Of a DNA stretch of 64,000 bases, positions 1 through 8,194 are shown one piece after another. A program made the position numbers and the translations under genes. Within the stretch, counting starts at the first letter, position 1. Each line of letters begins with the position of its first letter. The stretch spans positions 1 through 64,000 of the forward strand of contig NZ_JAKSYC010000314.1 in assembly GCF_022829585.1 (NCBI RefSeq). Direction: 5' to 3'. The stretch comes from Methylobacterium sp. J-026 (GTDB taxonomy: Bacteria > Pseudomonadota > Alphaproteobacteria > Rhizobiales > Beijerinckiaceae). The notes below the pieces were generated by a model. It saw nothing but the letters and a program-made list of their open reading frames with translations, was not told the origin of the DNA and did no database searches.

Positions 1-64
1 GGCCCGGTTCCGGGCCGGTCCGCCGCGCCGCCTCTCTAACCCCGGCGCGTCCCGTCCGCGAGGG

Positions 65-155
65 CCTTGAATGGGGGCCTCGAATGGGGGCCTCGAATGG
101 GGGCCTCGAATGGGGGCCTCGAATGGCGGCCTCGAATGCAGGCCTTGAGCGCGGG
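65..155 (+). repeat. Tandem 13-bp repeat, left arm
   Basis: Seven head-to-tail units of 13 bases (consensus CCTCGAATGGGGG), the first and last with CCTTGA and the last three degenerate. There are no spacers, so this is not a CRISPR array. Because 3 x 13 = 39, every frame through it gives a 13-residue peptide period. Confidence 0.9.
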
Positions 156-356
156 GCCCAAACGCGCTCCCTCTCCATCGCCCTCGCCACAAGGTCACCG
201 CCACACCCCGCCCGTGAGCCGCCAGGGCCCTGCCAAAACCGCTTCGCCACCCTGCTCCACGGTCCCCTCGCCGCACCCCACCCCGCCCTTCCGATTTCGG
301 GCGCGCTGTGGCGCTGACCTTGTGACGAGGGCGATGAAGAGATAACGCGTTTCGCC

Positions 357-447
357 CCCGCACTCAAGGCCCCCATTCGAGGCCCCCATTCGAGGCCCCC
401 ATTCGAGGCCCCCATTCGAGGCCCCCATTCGAGGCCCCCATTCAAGG
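357..447 (-). repeat. Tandem 13-bp repeat, right arm (mirror copy)
   Basis: Seven units of the same 13-base sequence in inverse orientation (CCCCCATTCGAGG on the + strand). The internal units are more uniform than those of the left arm, which suggests that this arm was homogenised more recently or that the left arm is decaying. Confidence 0.9.
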
Positions 448-582
448 CCCTCGCGGACGGGACGCGCCGGGGTTAGAGAGGCGGCGCGGCGGACCGGCCC
501 GGAACCGGGCCCGCACGGGAGGGTTCACCGTCCCGGCGCTGCGGTGCAGCAGATCCCCAACCCGAGAGCCCCTCTGACCGCC

Positions 583-1086
583 ATGCGCGACGACGCCACC
601 GGACGCACCCTCACCGCGCACGAGCCGCGCCGGATCCCGTGGCTCGACCTCGTCTTCGGCTTCGGCCCGATGGTGCCGATCGCCGTCGGCGCCGCCGCGG
701 CGTGGTGGCTGAACGGCCAGCCCCTCGACTACCTCGTGGCCCTGTTCACCCTGCTCTACGCCGCCTCGATCCTGCTGTTCCTGGCCGGCGTGCACCGGGG
801 CGTCAGCTTCCGGACCGAGGGCGGCCCGCGCCTGTCGCAATTGGTCACGATGCTGGTCCTGTACGGGCTGGGGCTGTTCAGCCTGTTCGCCGCCGTGATG
901 GGCAAGGCGGTGCCGGCGCTGGCGATGCTGATCCTCGGCTACGCCCTCGTGGGGATCCTCGACCCGATCGCGGCGCGCACCGGCGCAGTGCCCCTGGCGC
1001 ATGCCCGCCTGCGCCCGATCCAGATGCCGATCGCCGTGGTGAGCCTCGCGGTCCTGCTCTGGCTCAAGCTGACGGCGCCGTACTGA
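583..1086 (+). CDS. DUF3429 family integral membrane protein
   Basis: A 167-residue protein with about five hydrophobic segments covering residues 20-165. The arrangement (WLDL-GFGPMVPI start, then a segment ending FLAGVHRG, then short helical hairpins) matches the DUF3429 family of small inner-membrane proteins, whose function is not known. The ATG at 583 is preferred over an in-frame start at 544 because the first membrane segment then starts at a normal distance. No operon partner is visible: the next gene is on the opposite strand. The family call is from motif resemblance only. Confidence 0.75.
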   Translation: MRDDATGRTLTAHEPRRIPWLDLVFGFGPMVPIAVGAAAAWWLNGQPLDYLVALFTLLYAASILLFLAGVHRGVSFRTEGGPRLSQLVTMLVLYGLGLFSLFAAVMGKAVPALAMLILGYALVGILDPIAARTGAVPLAHARLRPIQMPIAVVSLAVLLWLKLTAPY

Positions 1087-1150
1087 GCCGTATTTTTGCC
1101 TGTGCTCGCGCCTGTCGCCGCGCAGGACCGCACGGCGACCCGATCCCGCA

Positions 1151-1366
1151 GATTCCCAAGGGATCGTCCCTTGGGCGGGGTCTCGGGGCGGAGCCCCGAG
1201 GATCTCGCAAGCGGCGCCCTGCACCCGTAAAAGGTCCCGGACCCTTCGAAACCATCACCGGTCAGCGACGGGATCCGTCCGTCAGGATCGAAGGATCAGG
1301 ATCACGCCAGAACAGGCCTTGGCGCATCGTCGTCTCCGAAAGCCGGCAGCCCCCTCGCGGGCGGAT
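1151..1366. repeat. Dispersed repeat family A, copy 1 (long form)
   Basis: The core at 1151-1253 contains nested hairpins (CCAAGGGATCGTCCCTTGG, CTCGGGGCGGAGCCCCGAG) and ends GGACCCTTCGAAACC. It recurs at 11475, 20510, 22760 and 59690. The following 110 bases (with GTCAGGATCGAAGGAT and CCGAAAGCCGGCAGCC) recur, inverted, only beside the copy at 22760. The copy lies between convergent genes. Confidence 0.75.
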
Positions 1367-1369
1367 GCG

Positions 1370-2080
1370 CTAGTCGGCGGTCTGGATCGACCAGGTGGCG
1401 TGGCGGATGCCCGGGAGGCGGGCGAGGTCGTTGGTCACGGCGTCGAGTTCCTCCGCCTTCACGGCGCTCGCCGTCAGCGTCGCCACCACGTCGACCGCGC
1501 TCTCGCCGCGTTCCTCCACCTCGACGTTGCTGACCGGATAATTGGCCGCCTCCAGGCGTTCCACCAGCAGGTCCTGCGCCGGGCCGGCCTCGCCGGGCGC
1601 GGTGGTCACCTGGACCTCGTAGGTCGCCTCGGTGGCCGATTCGCGGATCGGCGCGCGGTTGATGGCGTTCACCAGCGGCCGCAGCGCCGTGTTGCAGGCC
1701 AGCACCGTCACCATCACGAAGACCGCCTCCAGGGGCAGGTCGGCGCCGCAGAACGCCCCCACGGCGGCCGAGCACCACAGGGTGGCGGCGGTGTTGAGGC
1801 CGCGGACGTTCATCCCCTCCTTCATGATCACGCCGGCCCCGAGGAAGCCGATGCCGGAGATCACGTAGGCCACCGTGCGGACCCCCCCGTCCGGGCCGGT
1901 CAGCCGCATGCCGAGATCCACGAACGCGCAGGCGCCCACCGCCACCAGCACCGCCGTGCGCAGGCCCGCGGTGCGCTGCCGGTACTGGCGCTCGGCCCCG
2001 ATCACCGTGCCCAGCACGAAGGCCACGAGCAGGCCCAGGGCGGATTTCAACTCCTCGGGGAGGGACGCGTAGGTGGTCAT
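1370..2080 (-). CDS. MgtC/SapB family membrane protein
   Basis: 236 residues. The N-terminal 140 residues hold four or five membrane segments with the family signature: GAERQYR and AGLRT near residues 28-42, then GIGFLGAGVIMKEG and RGLNTAATLW. The soluble C-terminal part (about 150-236) has the length and pattern of the ACT-like domain of MgtC proteins. Family members are linked to magnesium limitation and to survival under stress, and in some species inhibit the F1Fo ATP synthase; the role here is inferred only. The ATG at 2080 has a GAGGA ribosome-binding site. It is transcribed divergently from the MoxR operon across a 284-bp gap. Confidence 0.85.
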   Translation of the reverse strand: MTTYASLPEELKSALGLLVAFVLGTVIGAERQYRQRTAGLRTAVLVAVGACAFVDLGMRLTGPDGGVRTVAYVISGIGFLGAGVIMKEGMNVRGLNTAATLWCSAAVGAFCGADLPLEAVFVMVTVLACNTALRPLVNAINRAPIRESATEATYEVQVTTAPGEAGPAQDLLVERLEAANYPVSNVEVEERGESAVDVVATLTASAVKAEELDAVTNDLARLPGIRHATWSIQTAD

Positions 2081-2103
2081 CGGCGGTCCTCGGTCATCGG
2101 CAG

Positions 2104-2160
2104 TCCTTGGGCGGGGCGGTTCTCTTGCGGGGCCGTTCTCGGGCGGGGCGGTCCTTGGGC
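2104..2160. repeat. Degenerate short tandem repeat upstream of mgtC
   Basis: About three and a half units of 16-18 bases with the shared core GGGCGGGGCGGTTCT. They lie in the divergent promoter region between the MgtC-like gene and the MoxR operon. No known operator was recognised. Confidence 0.4.
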
Positions 2161-2364
2161 GCGCGTGGTGACGAAACCGTGACACCGTGGACCGGCCTCG
2201 ACCCCGGCGCGGGCCGGGACCGGGATTGACGGCCGCACCGGGCAACGGGCACACCGGCAAGAGACTGAGGATCCCTTAAGAATTCGGGACCCGGCCGAGG
2301 AGACGGACAGGATGCAGGACAGGGCCCACGCGGCGGAATCGGTCCGCGCCGGAATTTTCCCCGC

Positions 2365-3366
2365 ATGAGCGGCGCCCTCGCCGAACGCCGGCCCGACATC
2401 GTCCCGGACGAGGGCCTGCACGGCCGCGTCATGGCGCTCCGCGCGGGGCTGGAACGCGGCCTGATCGGCAGCGCCGGCCTGGTCGAGCGCCTGCTGATCG
2501 GGCTCCTGACCGGCGGCCACCTGCTGATCGAGGGCGCCCCGGGCCTCGCCAAGACCCGCGCGGTCAAGCGCCTCGCCGACGGCCTCGACGGCTCCTTCGC
2601 GCGCATCCAATGCACCCCGGACCTGATGCCGGCCGATCTCACCGGCACCACCGTGTGGCGCCAGGACAGCGGCACCTTCGAATTCCTGCACGGTCCCCTG
2701 TTCCACGCCCTGGTGCTGGTGGACGAGGTCAACCGCGCGCCCCCGAAGGTGCAGTCGGCGCTCCTCGAATCCATGGCCGAGGGACAGGTCACGGTCTCGG
2801 GGACCACGCACGCCCTGTCCGACCCGTTCATGGTCGTGGCGACCCAGAACCCGATCGAGCATGCCGGGACCTTCCCGCTGCCGGAGGCGCAGCTCGACCG
2901 CTTCCTCCTGCACGTCGTGGTCGACATGCCCGACGAGGCCACCGAGCGGGCGATCCTCGATCTCGTGGAGGGCGAGATCACCCACCACGTCGAGGCGATG
3001 CCCGTGCGCCTGTCGCTGGCGGATGTCCGGGCCGCCCGGGAGGCGGCGCTGGCCACCTACGTGTCGCCGGCGCTCAAGGACTACCTCGTCCGGCTGGTGG
3101 CGGCGACCCGCACCGACGCGGCCGCCCCGGACCTGCGCGCGCTGATCGAGCACCCGGCCTCGCCGCGGGGTACGCTCGCGCTGATGATGGCCGGCAAGGC
3201 CCGGGCCTGGCTGCACGGCCGGGACCACGTCACCCCCGAGGACATCACCGCGCTGGCCCGGGACGCCCTGTCCCACCGCATCGGCCTGACCTGGCGGGCC
3301 GCCGCCGAGGGCAGGACCGCCCGCGGGCTCGTGGGCGAGCTCGTGCAGCGGGTGCGGGCCCTCTGA
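2365..3366 (+). CDS. MoxR family AAA+ ATPase
   Basis: 333 residues. Walker A is GAPGLAKT (57-64), Walker B is LVLVDE (116-121) followed by NRAPPKVQ, and the sensor motif ATQNP is at 159-163, all typical of the MoxR branch of AAA+ proteins. MoxR proteins act as chaperones that assemble or activate metal- or cofactor-containing enzymes together with VWA-domain partners. It opens a seven-gene operon of the Bat/Mxa type: DUF58, short membrane protein, two VWA proteins, TPR protein and BatD-like protein follow with little or no spacing. It resembles MxaR, but no methanol dehydrogenase gene (mxaF, mxaI) is in the window, so the client enzyme is unknown. Confidence 0.9.
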   Translation: MSGALAERRPDIVPDEGLHGRVMALRAGLERGLIGSAGLVERLLIGLLTGGHLLIEGAPGLAKTRAVKRLADGLDGSFARIQCTPDLMPADLTGTTVWRQDSGTFEFLHGPLFHALVLVDEVNRAPPKVQSALLESMAEGQVTVSGTTHALSDPFMVVATQNPIEHAGTFPLPEAQLDRFLLHVVVDMPDEATERAILDLVEGEITHHVEAMPVRLSLADVRAAREAALATYVSPALKDYLVRLVAATRTDAAAPDLRALIEHPASPRGTLALMMAGKARAWLHGRDHVTPEDITALARDALSHRIGLTWRAAAEGRTARGLVGELVQRVRAL

Positions 3367-3368
3367 CG

Positions 3369-4505
3369 ATGTTCGGGTTCGCGCGGCGCATATTCCCTCC
3401 CTCCTCTGCGGGGGCGGGTGGCCCCCGGAGGGGGTCGGGAGAGGGGCGCGACGGTGCAGGATCGAACGCCGGCCTTCAGGACGGTCGCGCCGCTTCCGGA
3501 AGCCGGGTTCCCCTCTTGCGGGACTACATCCCGACCCGATCCCTGCTGCCGCAGGGGCCACCCGCCCCCGCAGAGGGGGGCGGGAGAGGCGGTGCCGACA
3601 GCGGCATCCACCTCTCGGGCGAGGCCCTGATGGGCCTGCGCCACCTCGCCCGGCGGGGCTCGGCGCCAGGGACCCGGACGCTGGCGGGCCTGCCCGGCGG
3701 CATCGTCACGCGGCGGCGCGGGCGCGGCTCCGAGCCGGAGGACGTCCGGCTCTGGTCGGAGGGCGACGACCGCCGCTTCATCGACCGCAACGCCACCGCG
3801 CGCACCGGGCAGCTGCATGTCCGCACCCACCACGACGAGCGCGACCGGGCCGTGGTGCTGCTCGCCGATTTCCGGCCCGCGATGCTGTTCGGAACCCGCC
3901 GGACCCTGCGCTCGGTGGCGGCCGCCGAGGCCCTGGTGCTGCTCGGCTGGCGGGTCGCGGCCGATGGCGGCCGGGTCGGCCTCGCGGTGGCGTCCGCCGG
4001 GGCCCCCACGGTGCTGCGGCCCGCGGGCGGGGAGCGCGCCATGATCGCCGTGACCGGCGCCCTCGCCCAGGCCCACGCGCAGGCCCTGGAGGCCCTGCCC
4101 GGAATCCGGTCCGAGGCGGAGCCGCCGCTGGAGGCGACGCTGGGCCTCGCCCGCAGCCTGCTGCCCGCCGGCGGCCACCTCGTCGTCGCCAGCGCCCTCG
4201 ACGCCCCGGGCCCGGGCTTCGACGAGCTCCTGACCCTGCTGGCCGAGCGGATCGCCATCCGGCTGATCCTGGTGAGCGACGCCTTCGAGCGCGCCCGGCC
4301 GCCGGGCTACTATCCCTTCGCCCTGGCGGATGGGAGCCGCGGCACCGCGCTGCCGACGGCGAGGCCGGCCGGCGGGTCGGACGGGTCCGCCGAGGCGCGG
4401 CTCGCCGATTACGCCCGCCGCGGCATCACGGGTGTGCGCCTCGACGTCGAGGCGGGACCCGAGGCCTACGCGCCGCTGATGGAGCGCCTCGATGCGGTGC
4501 TGTGA
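3369..4505 (+). CDS. DUF58 protein (MxaS-like) with repeat-encoded N-terminal extension
   Basis: 378 residues. The DUF58 core is recognisable from about residue 80 (HLSGEALMGLRHLA) through EGDDRRFIDRNATARTG, which replaces the usual IDW with IDR as in MxaS-like proteins, to the C-terminus. These proteins work with MoxR ATPases and VWA proteins. The ATG at 3369 lies two bases after the moxR stop and has no good competitor before the core. Residues about 10-74 are encoded by a family B repeat read in frame, giving a Gly/Arg/Pro-rich segment (GGPRRGSGEGRDGAG, then GPPAPAEGGGRGG) not expected in the family. Whether that segment is retained in the mature protein is unknown. Confidence 0.8.
   Translation: MFGFARRIFPPSSAGAGGPRRGSGEGRDGAGSNAGLQDGRAASGSRVPLLRDYIPTRSLLPQGPPAPAEGGGRGGADSGIHLSGEALMGLRHLARRGSAPGTRTLAGLPGGIVTRRRGRGSEPEDVRLWSEGDDRRFIDRNATARTGQLHVRTHHDERDRAVVLLADFRPAMLFGTRRTLRSVAAAEALVLLGWRVAADGGRVGLAVASAGAPTVLRPAGGERAMIAVTGALAQAHAQALEALPGIRSEAEPPLEATLGLARSLLPAGGHLVVASALDAPGPGFDELLTLLAERIAIRLILVSDAFERARPPGYYPFALADGSRGTALPTARPAGGSDGSAEARLADYARRGITGVRLDVEAGPEAYAPLMERLDAVL
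3395..3590. repeat. Dispersed composite inverted repeat family B, copy 1
   Basis: The left arm (CCTCTGCGGGGG ... GGGGTCGGGAGAGGGG) and the right arm (GCTGCCGCAGGGGCC ... CCCCCGCAGAGGGG) flank a variable centre with GCGACGGTGCAGGATC. The copy lies wholly inside the 5' coding part of the DUF58 gene and adds about 65 codons without a stop. Confidence 0.8.
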
Positions 4506-4529
4506 GGCCGGGCCCGGCGGGGTGCCGCG

Positions 4530-5006
4530 ATGATGCCCGCCGAGACCGCGCTCGGCCTGGACCAGCTCCGCGGCCTGCACCTGCCCGGGGGCGCCGCCGG
4601 CGCCGTGCAGGGCGAGATCCTCGCGGCCGCCCTCCTGGGCTTCCTGGCCGCCCTGCTGGTCGGGCTCGCGCGCGCCCTGCGCGGCCGGTCCCGGGCCGGC
4701 CTCCGCCGGGCGGCGCTGGCCGAACTCGCCCGCAGCCGCGGCCTCGATCCGGAGGCGCGGCTCGTGGCTCAGGCCCGGCTGCTGCGCCGCCTCGACCGGA
4801 CGCTGGGCGGCGAGGCCGGGCTCCGGACCGCGGGCGCGGAGTGGGGCCGGCGCCTCGACGCCCTCTTCCGGACCGACTTCTTCACCCGGGGGGCGGGCCG
4901 CGTCCTCGCCGACGGGCTGTACCGCCGCCAGGCTCCGGATCTCGACGCCCTGGACGCCGAACTCGGCCGCCTGATCGGACGGGTGCGGAGCGGGGCGCGC
5001 TCGTGA
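4530..5006 (+). CDS. Small membrane protein of the Bat/Mxa operon (DUF4381-like)
   Basis: 158 residues with one clear membrane segment near residues 30-52 (EILAAALLGFLAALLVGLA) and a soluble, Arg/Leu-rich C-terminal part that includes AELARS and RLDALFRTDFF. Its position between the DUF58 and first VWA genes, and its single-anchor topology, fit the DUF4381 proteins of MoxR operons (the slot of MxaA-like or similar proteins). It starts 24 bases after the DUF58 stop; two adjacent ATGs (4530, 4533) are possible. Its stop overlaps the GTG of the next gene. Sequence similarity to named families is weak by eye, so the call leans on context. Confidence 0.6.
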   Translation: MMPAETALGLDQLRGLHLPGGAAGAVQGEILAAALLGFLAALLVGLARALRGRSRAGLRRAALAELARSRGLDPEARLVAQARLLRRLDRTLGGEAGLRTAGAEWGRRLDALFRTDFFTRGAGRVLADGLYRRQAPDLDALDAELGRLIGRVRSGARS

Positions 5007-6043
5007 GCGGTCTGGTGAGCGACCTCCTGCCCGCCTGGCTCAGCGCGCTCCTGTCGGCCTTCGACCTCGCCGCGCCCTGGGCGCTGCTGGCCCTGCCCCT
5101 GCCGCTGCTCGCCGGCCGCCTGATCCCGGCCGAGCCGGAGGGCGGCAGCGGTGCCCTCCGGGTGCCCGGCACCCTGGTGGGCGCGGGCCGGGCCGGCGCG
5201 GACCGCGCGGCCCGCGGGCGCCGCCGGACCGCCCTCGCCTGGACGCTCTGGCTCGCCCTGTTGGTCGCCCTCGCCGGGCCCCGCCTGGTCATGCCGGCCG
5301 CCGCGCTCCCCGCCTCCGGCCGCGAGATCATGATCGCCATGGACCTGTCGGGCTCCATGGAGCGGCGCGACTTCGCCCTCGACGGCGAGACCGTGACCCG
5401 GCTCGCCGCGGTCAAGCGCGTCGGCGCCGACTTCATCCGGCGCCGGGCCGGGGACCGGATCGGCCTCGTGATCTTCGCCGACCAGGCCTATGTGGCGGCG
5501 GCGCCGAGCTTCGACACCGCCGCGGTCGCCCGGGCGCTGGACGAGGCGACGATCGGCATCAGCGGCCGCTCCACCGGCATCGGCGACGGCCTCGGGCTGG
5601 CCCTGCGCCGCCTGGACCCCCGGGATGCCGGGGCCGAGGCCGAACCCGGCGCCGCGAAACCCGCGAAGGCCGTGATCCTGCTCTCGGACGGCGCCAACAA
5701 TGCCGGCCAGACCGCCCCCAAGGACGTGGCGGAGCTCGCCAAGGACCTGGGCATCCGGATCTACACGATCGCGCTCGGCCCCCGGGACATGGCCGACGCC
5801 GACGGCGAGCAGGACGTGGTCGACACCGAGACCCTGCGCGACATGGCGCAGACGAGCGGCGGCGAGGCGTTCCGGGTGCGCACCACCGCGGATCTGGTCC
5901 GGGTCGCCGAGGCCATCGACCGGCTGGAGGGCGGCCGCGCCCTGGCACCGCCCCTGCCGCTGCGCCGGGACCTCTGGCCCTGGCCGGGCGCCCTGGCGCT
6001 GCTGGCCGCCGCCGCGTTGCTCGCCAGCCGGAGGGGGGCGTGA
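5003..6043 (+). CDS. VWA-domain membrane protein (BatA/MxaC-like)
   Basis: 346 residues. Membrane segments lie at about residues 20-40, 75-95 and at the C-terminus (WPWPGALALLAAAALLA). In between is a von Willebrand factor A domain with a complete metal-ion-dependent adhesion motif (MDLSGSM, then TG in GRSTGIGDG, then LLSDGANNAG). These proteins partner MoxR ATPases at the inner membrane. The GTG start overlaps the previous stop (GTGA), so translation is coupled. The gene ends TGATG, where an ATG at 6043 opens a frame across repeat copy B2. It is the first of two VWA genes in tandem, as in batA-batB. Confidence 0.85.
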   Translation: MSGLVSDLLPAWLSALLSAFDLAAPWALLALPLPLLAGRLIPAEPEGGSGALRVPGTLVGAGRAGADRAARGRRRTALAWTLWLALLVALAGPRLVMPAAALPASGREIMIAMDLSGSMERRDFALDGETVTRLAAVKRVGADFIRRRAGDRIGLVIFADQAYVAAAPSFDTAAVARALDEATIGISGRSTGIGDGLGLALRRLDPRDAGAEAEPGAAKPAKAVILLSDGANNAGQTAPKDVAELAKDLGIRIYTIALGPRDMADADGEQDVVDTETLRDMAQTSGGEAFRVRTTADLVRVAEAIDRLEGGRALAPPLPLRRDLWPWPGALALLAAAALLASRRGA

Positions 6044-6348
6044 TGGGTGCGGTGTTTGAGGTCTCGGCCACAACGCGTCGCTGGATGGATAAGGGCGGCG
6101 ATCCAAGCCGCGATCGAAGCCGCGCGCCCCTCCCTCCCCCCTCTGCGGGGGAGGGGGGCCCAAGGGGAGCCCCCTGCGTCAGCGGGGGTCGGGAGAGGGG
6201 GGCGCGGCGTCCGAAAAGGGCTGAGTCGACGGGCCGGCCAACGCCTTATCCTGCACCGTCGCGCCCCTCTCCCCCCCTGCTTCGCAGGGTATTCTCCCCC
6301 GCAGGGGGGGGAGGGAGAGCGTGCGCCCTCTCCGGTTCAGCCCGATGA
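6043..6348 (+). CDS. Possible bridging frame across repeat B2 (101 residues)
   Basis: The ATG overlaps the stop of the upstream VWA gene (TGATG) and the TGA overlaps the start of the downstream VWA gene (ATGA). The first 28 codons are ordinary sequence; the rest is read through family B repeat copy 2 and is Pro/Arg/Gly-rich. It resembles no known protein. Its likely value is to carry ribosomes from one VWA gene to the next, not to make a product. The original downstream start may have been this ATG, with the repeat insertion shifting the frame. Expression is not shown. Confidence 0.35.
   Translation: MGAVFEVSATTRRWMDKGGDPSRDRSRAPLPPPSAGEGGPRGAPCVSGGRERGARRPKRAESTGRPTPYPAPSRPSPPLLRRVFSPAGGGGRACALSGSAR
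6127..6320. repeat. Dispersed composite inverted repeat family B, copy 2
   Basis: The left arm has CCCCTCTGCGGGGGAGGGG and GGGGTCGGGAGAGGGG; the right arm has CCCCTGCTTCGCAGGG and CCCCCGCAGGGG. It lies between the two VWA genes. The GGGAGGGAGAG at its end could serve as a ribosome-binding site for a GTG at 6321. Confidence 0.8.
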
Positions 6349-7274
6349 GCGCCCTCGACGCCGTCGCCCTCCTGCGCCCCTGGTGGTTCCTGGCGATCCC
6401 GGTCATCGCCCTCCTGGCCCTGCGCGCCGCGTGGCGCTCGGCGCCCCTCGGCGACTGGGCCCGGGCGGTGGATCCGGCGCTGATGGCCCATCTCGCCCGG
6501 GCCGGCGCGGTGCTCGGCGGACGGCGGCAGGCGAATCTCGCCGCCGCCCTGGCGGCCGGGCTGATCGCCCTGGCGCTGACCGGCCCCGCCGTGGAGCGGG
6601 CGGACGGGCGGACGTTCCGCAATCTCGACGAGACGGTGATCGTCCTCGACCTCTCCCGCTCGGTCACCGAGGGGGGCAACCTCCAGGGGGTCCGCCAGGC
6701 CGCCGCCGCCGTGGCCGAGGCCGCCGGCACCCGGGCCGTGGCGCTGGTGGTCTACGCGGGCGACGCCTATCTGGCCGCCTCCCCCACCACCGACCGCGAC
6801 AGCCTCGGCACCACCCTGTTCGCCCTCGACGCCGACACGGTGCCCGACCGCGGCTCCCATCCCGAGCGGGGCCTGGCGCTCGCCCGCCGCACCCTGGCGG
6901 AGGCGGACGTGGTCGCCGCCGACGTGGTGCTGATCAGCGACGGCGACGGCGTCGGCGAGGCCGCGACCCGGGAGGCCGGGGCGATCGCCCGGCAGGGCTG
7001 GCGCCTGCAGGCCCTGTTCGTCCCCGCCGAAAGGCCGCTCCCGCCCGGCGCGCCCAGGCCCGACCGGGCCGCCCTCGACGCCCTGGCCCGGGCCGGGGGC
7101 GGCACCGCCGCCGACATCGCGGCCCCCGGGCCGGTGCTCGACGCGGTCGGCGCCGGGCTCAGTCAGCACCTCGCGGCGGGGGGCTACGGGGTGCTGGCCT
7201 ACGCGGATCTCGGGCGCTGGCTGCTGCTGCTGGCGGCCCTGCCGGCCCTGGTCCTGTTCCGCAGGAGCGCGTGA
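6345..7274 (+). CDS. VWA-domain membrane protein (BatB/MxaL-like)
   Basis: 309 residues. N-terminal membrane segment at about residues 11-26 (WWFLAIPVIALLALRA), a second at about 60-77, a VWA domain with LDLSRSV as its metal-binding DxSxS, and a C-terminal membrane segment (WLLLLAALPALVLF). It is the second VWA partner of the MoxR operon. The ATG at 6345 overlaps the end of the bridging frame (ATGA); a GTG at 6321, just after the repeat and with a good ribosome-binding site, would add eight residues and is a real alternative. The stop overlaps the next start (TGATG). Confidence 0.82.
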   Translation: MSALDAVALLRPWWFLAIPVIALLALRAAWRSAPLGDWARAVDPALMAHLARAGAVLGGRRQANLAAALAAGLIALALTGPAVERADGRTFRNLDETVIVLDLSRSVTEGGNLQGVRQAAAAVAEAAGTRAVALVVYAGDAYLAASPTTDRDSLGTTLFALDADTVPDRGSHPERGLALARRTLAEADVVAADVVLISDGDGVGEAATREAGAIARQGWRLQALFVPAERPLPPGAPRPDRAALDALARAGGGTAADIAAPGPVLDAVGAGLSQHLAAGGYGVLAYADLGRWLLLLAALPALVLFRRSA

Positions 7275-8194
7275 TGCGGCTGAGCCTGCCGGATACGGGT
7301 CTCGCCGCGCCGCTCCGGGCCGGCCTGCCGCCACGCTGGCGGCGCCGCGCCCGGCTCGCCGGCCTCGCGCTGGCGGGCGCGGGCCTGCTGGCGCTGCTCG
7401 CGGTCTCGCAGCCCCGCACCGGGTTCGGGCGGCTGCTGATGGGCCTCGGCCTGCCGGGTCTGGCCGCCGACGTCTTCGCCGATCCGGCCTGGCGCGCCGC
7501 CGCCCTCTACGAGGCCGGCCGCTACGACGCGGCGATCGCCCTGTTCCGCGCCGGCGGCCGCCGGGCGAGCTACAATCTCGGCAACGCCCTGGCGCGCGCC
7601 GGCGACCTCCCCGGCGCGCTCGCGGCCTACGACGAGGCCCTGCGCTTCGACCCCCGGGACGCCGACGCCCAGGCCAACCGCTCGCTGATCGCCCGGATGC
7701 AGGCCGAGGTGATCGACCGCGGCCCCGGCGGCGGCATCGCCAACGGCACCGCCCAGTATGGCGCCCGCTACAACAACACCGCCAACCAGGACCAGACCGA
7801 CGAGATCAACGCCGCCTCCAGTGGCGAGGGTCTGGCCGGCAACAAGGAATCCAACGCCAGCGCGTCGCTGCCCGGCAACAGCAAGGTCGCCCGCCGGGGC
7901 AGGGCCGAGCAGCAGTCGATCGACGCCGGCAAGGGCCAGGCCCGGGGCTCGGCCGGCGACGCCGCGGGCCGCGGGCGCACGGGCGGCGGCGCCGCCATGG
8001 TGGCCGAGGCCCCCGAGCGCGAGGTCCGCCGGGTGACCAAGAGCTTCGAGGCCCACGAGATCCGCCCGGACCGGCTCTGGCTCCAGACCCTGCCGGACGA
8101 TCCGGGCCGCTATCTCAAGCTGCGCCTGCGCGCCGAGCAGACCCGCCGGATCGAGGCCGGCACCGCGATACCCGCCGGGAGCAACCCGTGGTGA
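7274..8194 (+). CDS. TPR-domain membrane protein (BatC-like)
   Basis: 306 residues. A membrane anchor at about residues 31-47 is followed by a short TPR region (AALYEAGRYDAAIALF, then NLGNALARAGDLPGALAAYD and RFDPRDADAQAN), as in BatC proteins, which couple VWA proteins to partners. The second half is low in hydrophobics and rich in Gly, Asn and Ser, probably disordered, and ends in a conserved-looking patch (WLQTLPDDPGRYLKLRLR) typical of this slot in Bat operons. It is coupled to both neighbours by TGATG overlaps. Confidence 0.82.
   Translation: MRLSLPDTGLAAPLRAGLPPRWRRRARLAGLALAGAGLLALLAVSQPRTGFGRLLMGLGLPGLAADVFADPAWRAAALYEAGRYDAAIALFRAGGRRASYNLGNALARAGDLPGALAAYDEALRFDPRDADAQANRSLIARMQAEVIDRGPGGGIANGTAQYGARYNNTANQDQTDEINAASSGEGLAGNKESNASASLPGNSKVARRGRAEQQSIDAGKGQARGSAGDAAGRGRTGGGAAMVAEAPEREVRRVTKSFEAHEIRPDRLWLQTLPDDPGRYLKLRLRAEQTRRIEAGTAIPAGSNPW

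Larger units (their letters stand above)
1..511. repeat. Giant imperfect inverted repeat (arms of about 210 bp)
   Basis: Base i pairs with base 512-i. The outer 165 bases of each arm are almost identical and the match continues with scattered mismatches to about 213 and 299, leaving an asymmetric centre of about 85 bases. Each outer end is itself a small palindrome (GGCCCGG-TT-CCGGGCC). The left arm may continue beyond the window. A transcript would fold into a very long hairpin. Short open frames inside it look like by-products of the repeats. Confidence 0.9.

Noticed and set aside
67..428. Open frames with a repeating 13-residue peptide in the inverted repeat
   Set aside because: They arise on both strands from the tandem repeats (13 bases x 3) and have no ribosome-binding site or plausible protein character.
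65..447. CRISPR-like array
   Set aside because: The 13-bp units are head to tail without spacers, too short for CRISPR repeats, and present as mirrored arrays; no cas genes are seen.
2081..2364. Magnesium riboswitch (ykoK or mgtA type) upstream of the MgtC-like gene
   Set aside because: None of the conserved elements of these riboswitches could be found; only degenerate GC-rich repeats are present.
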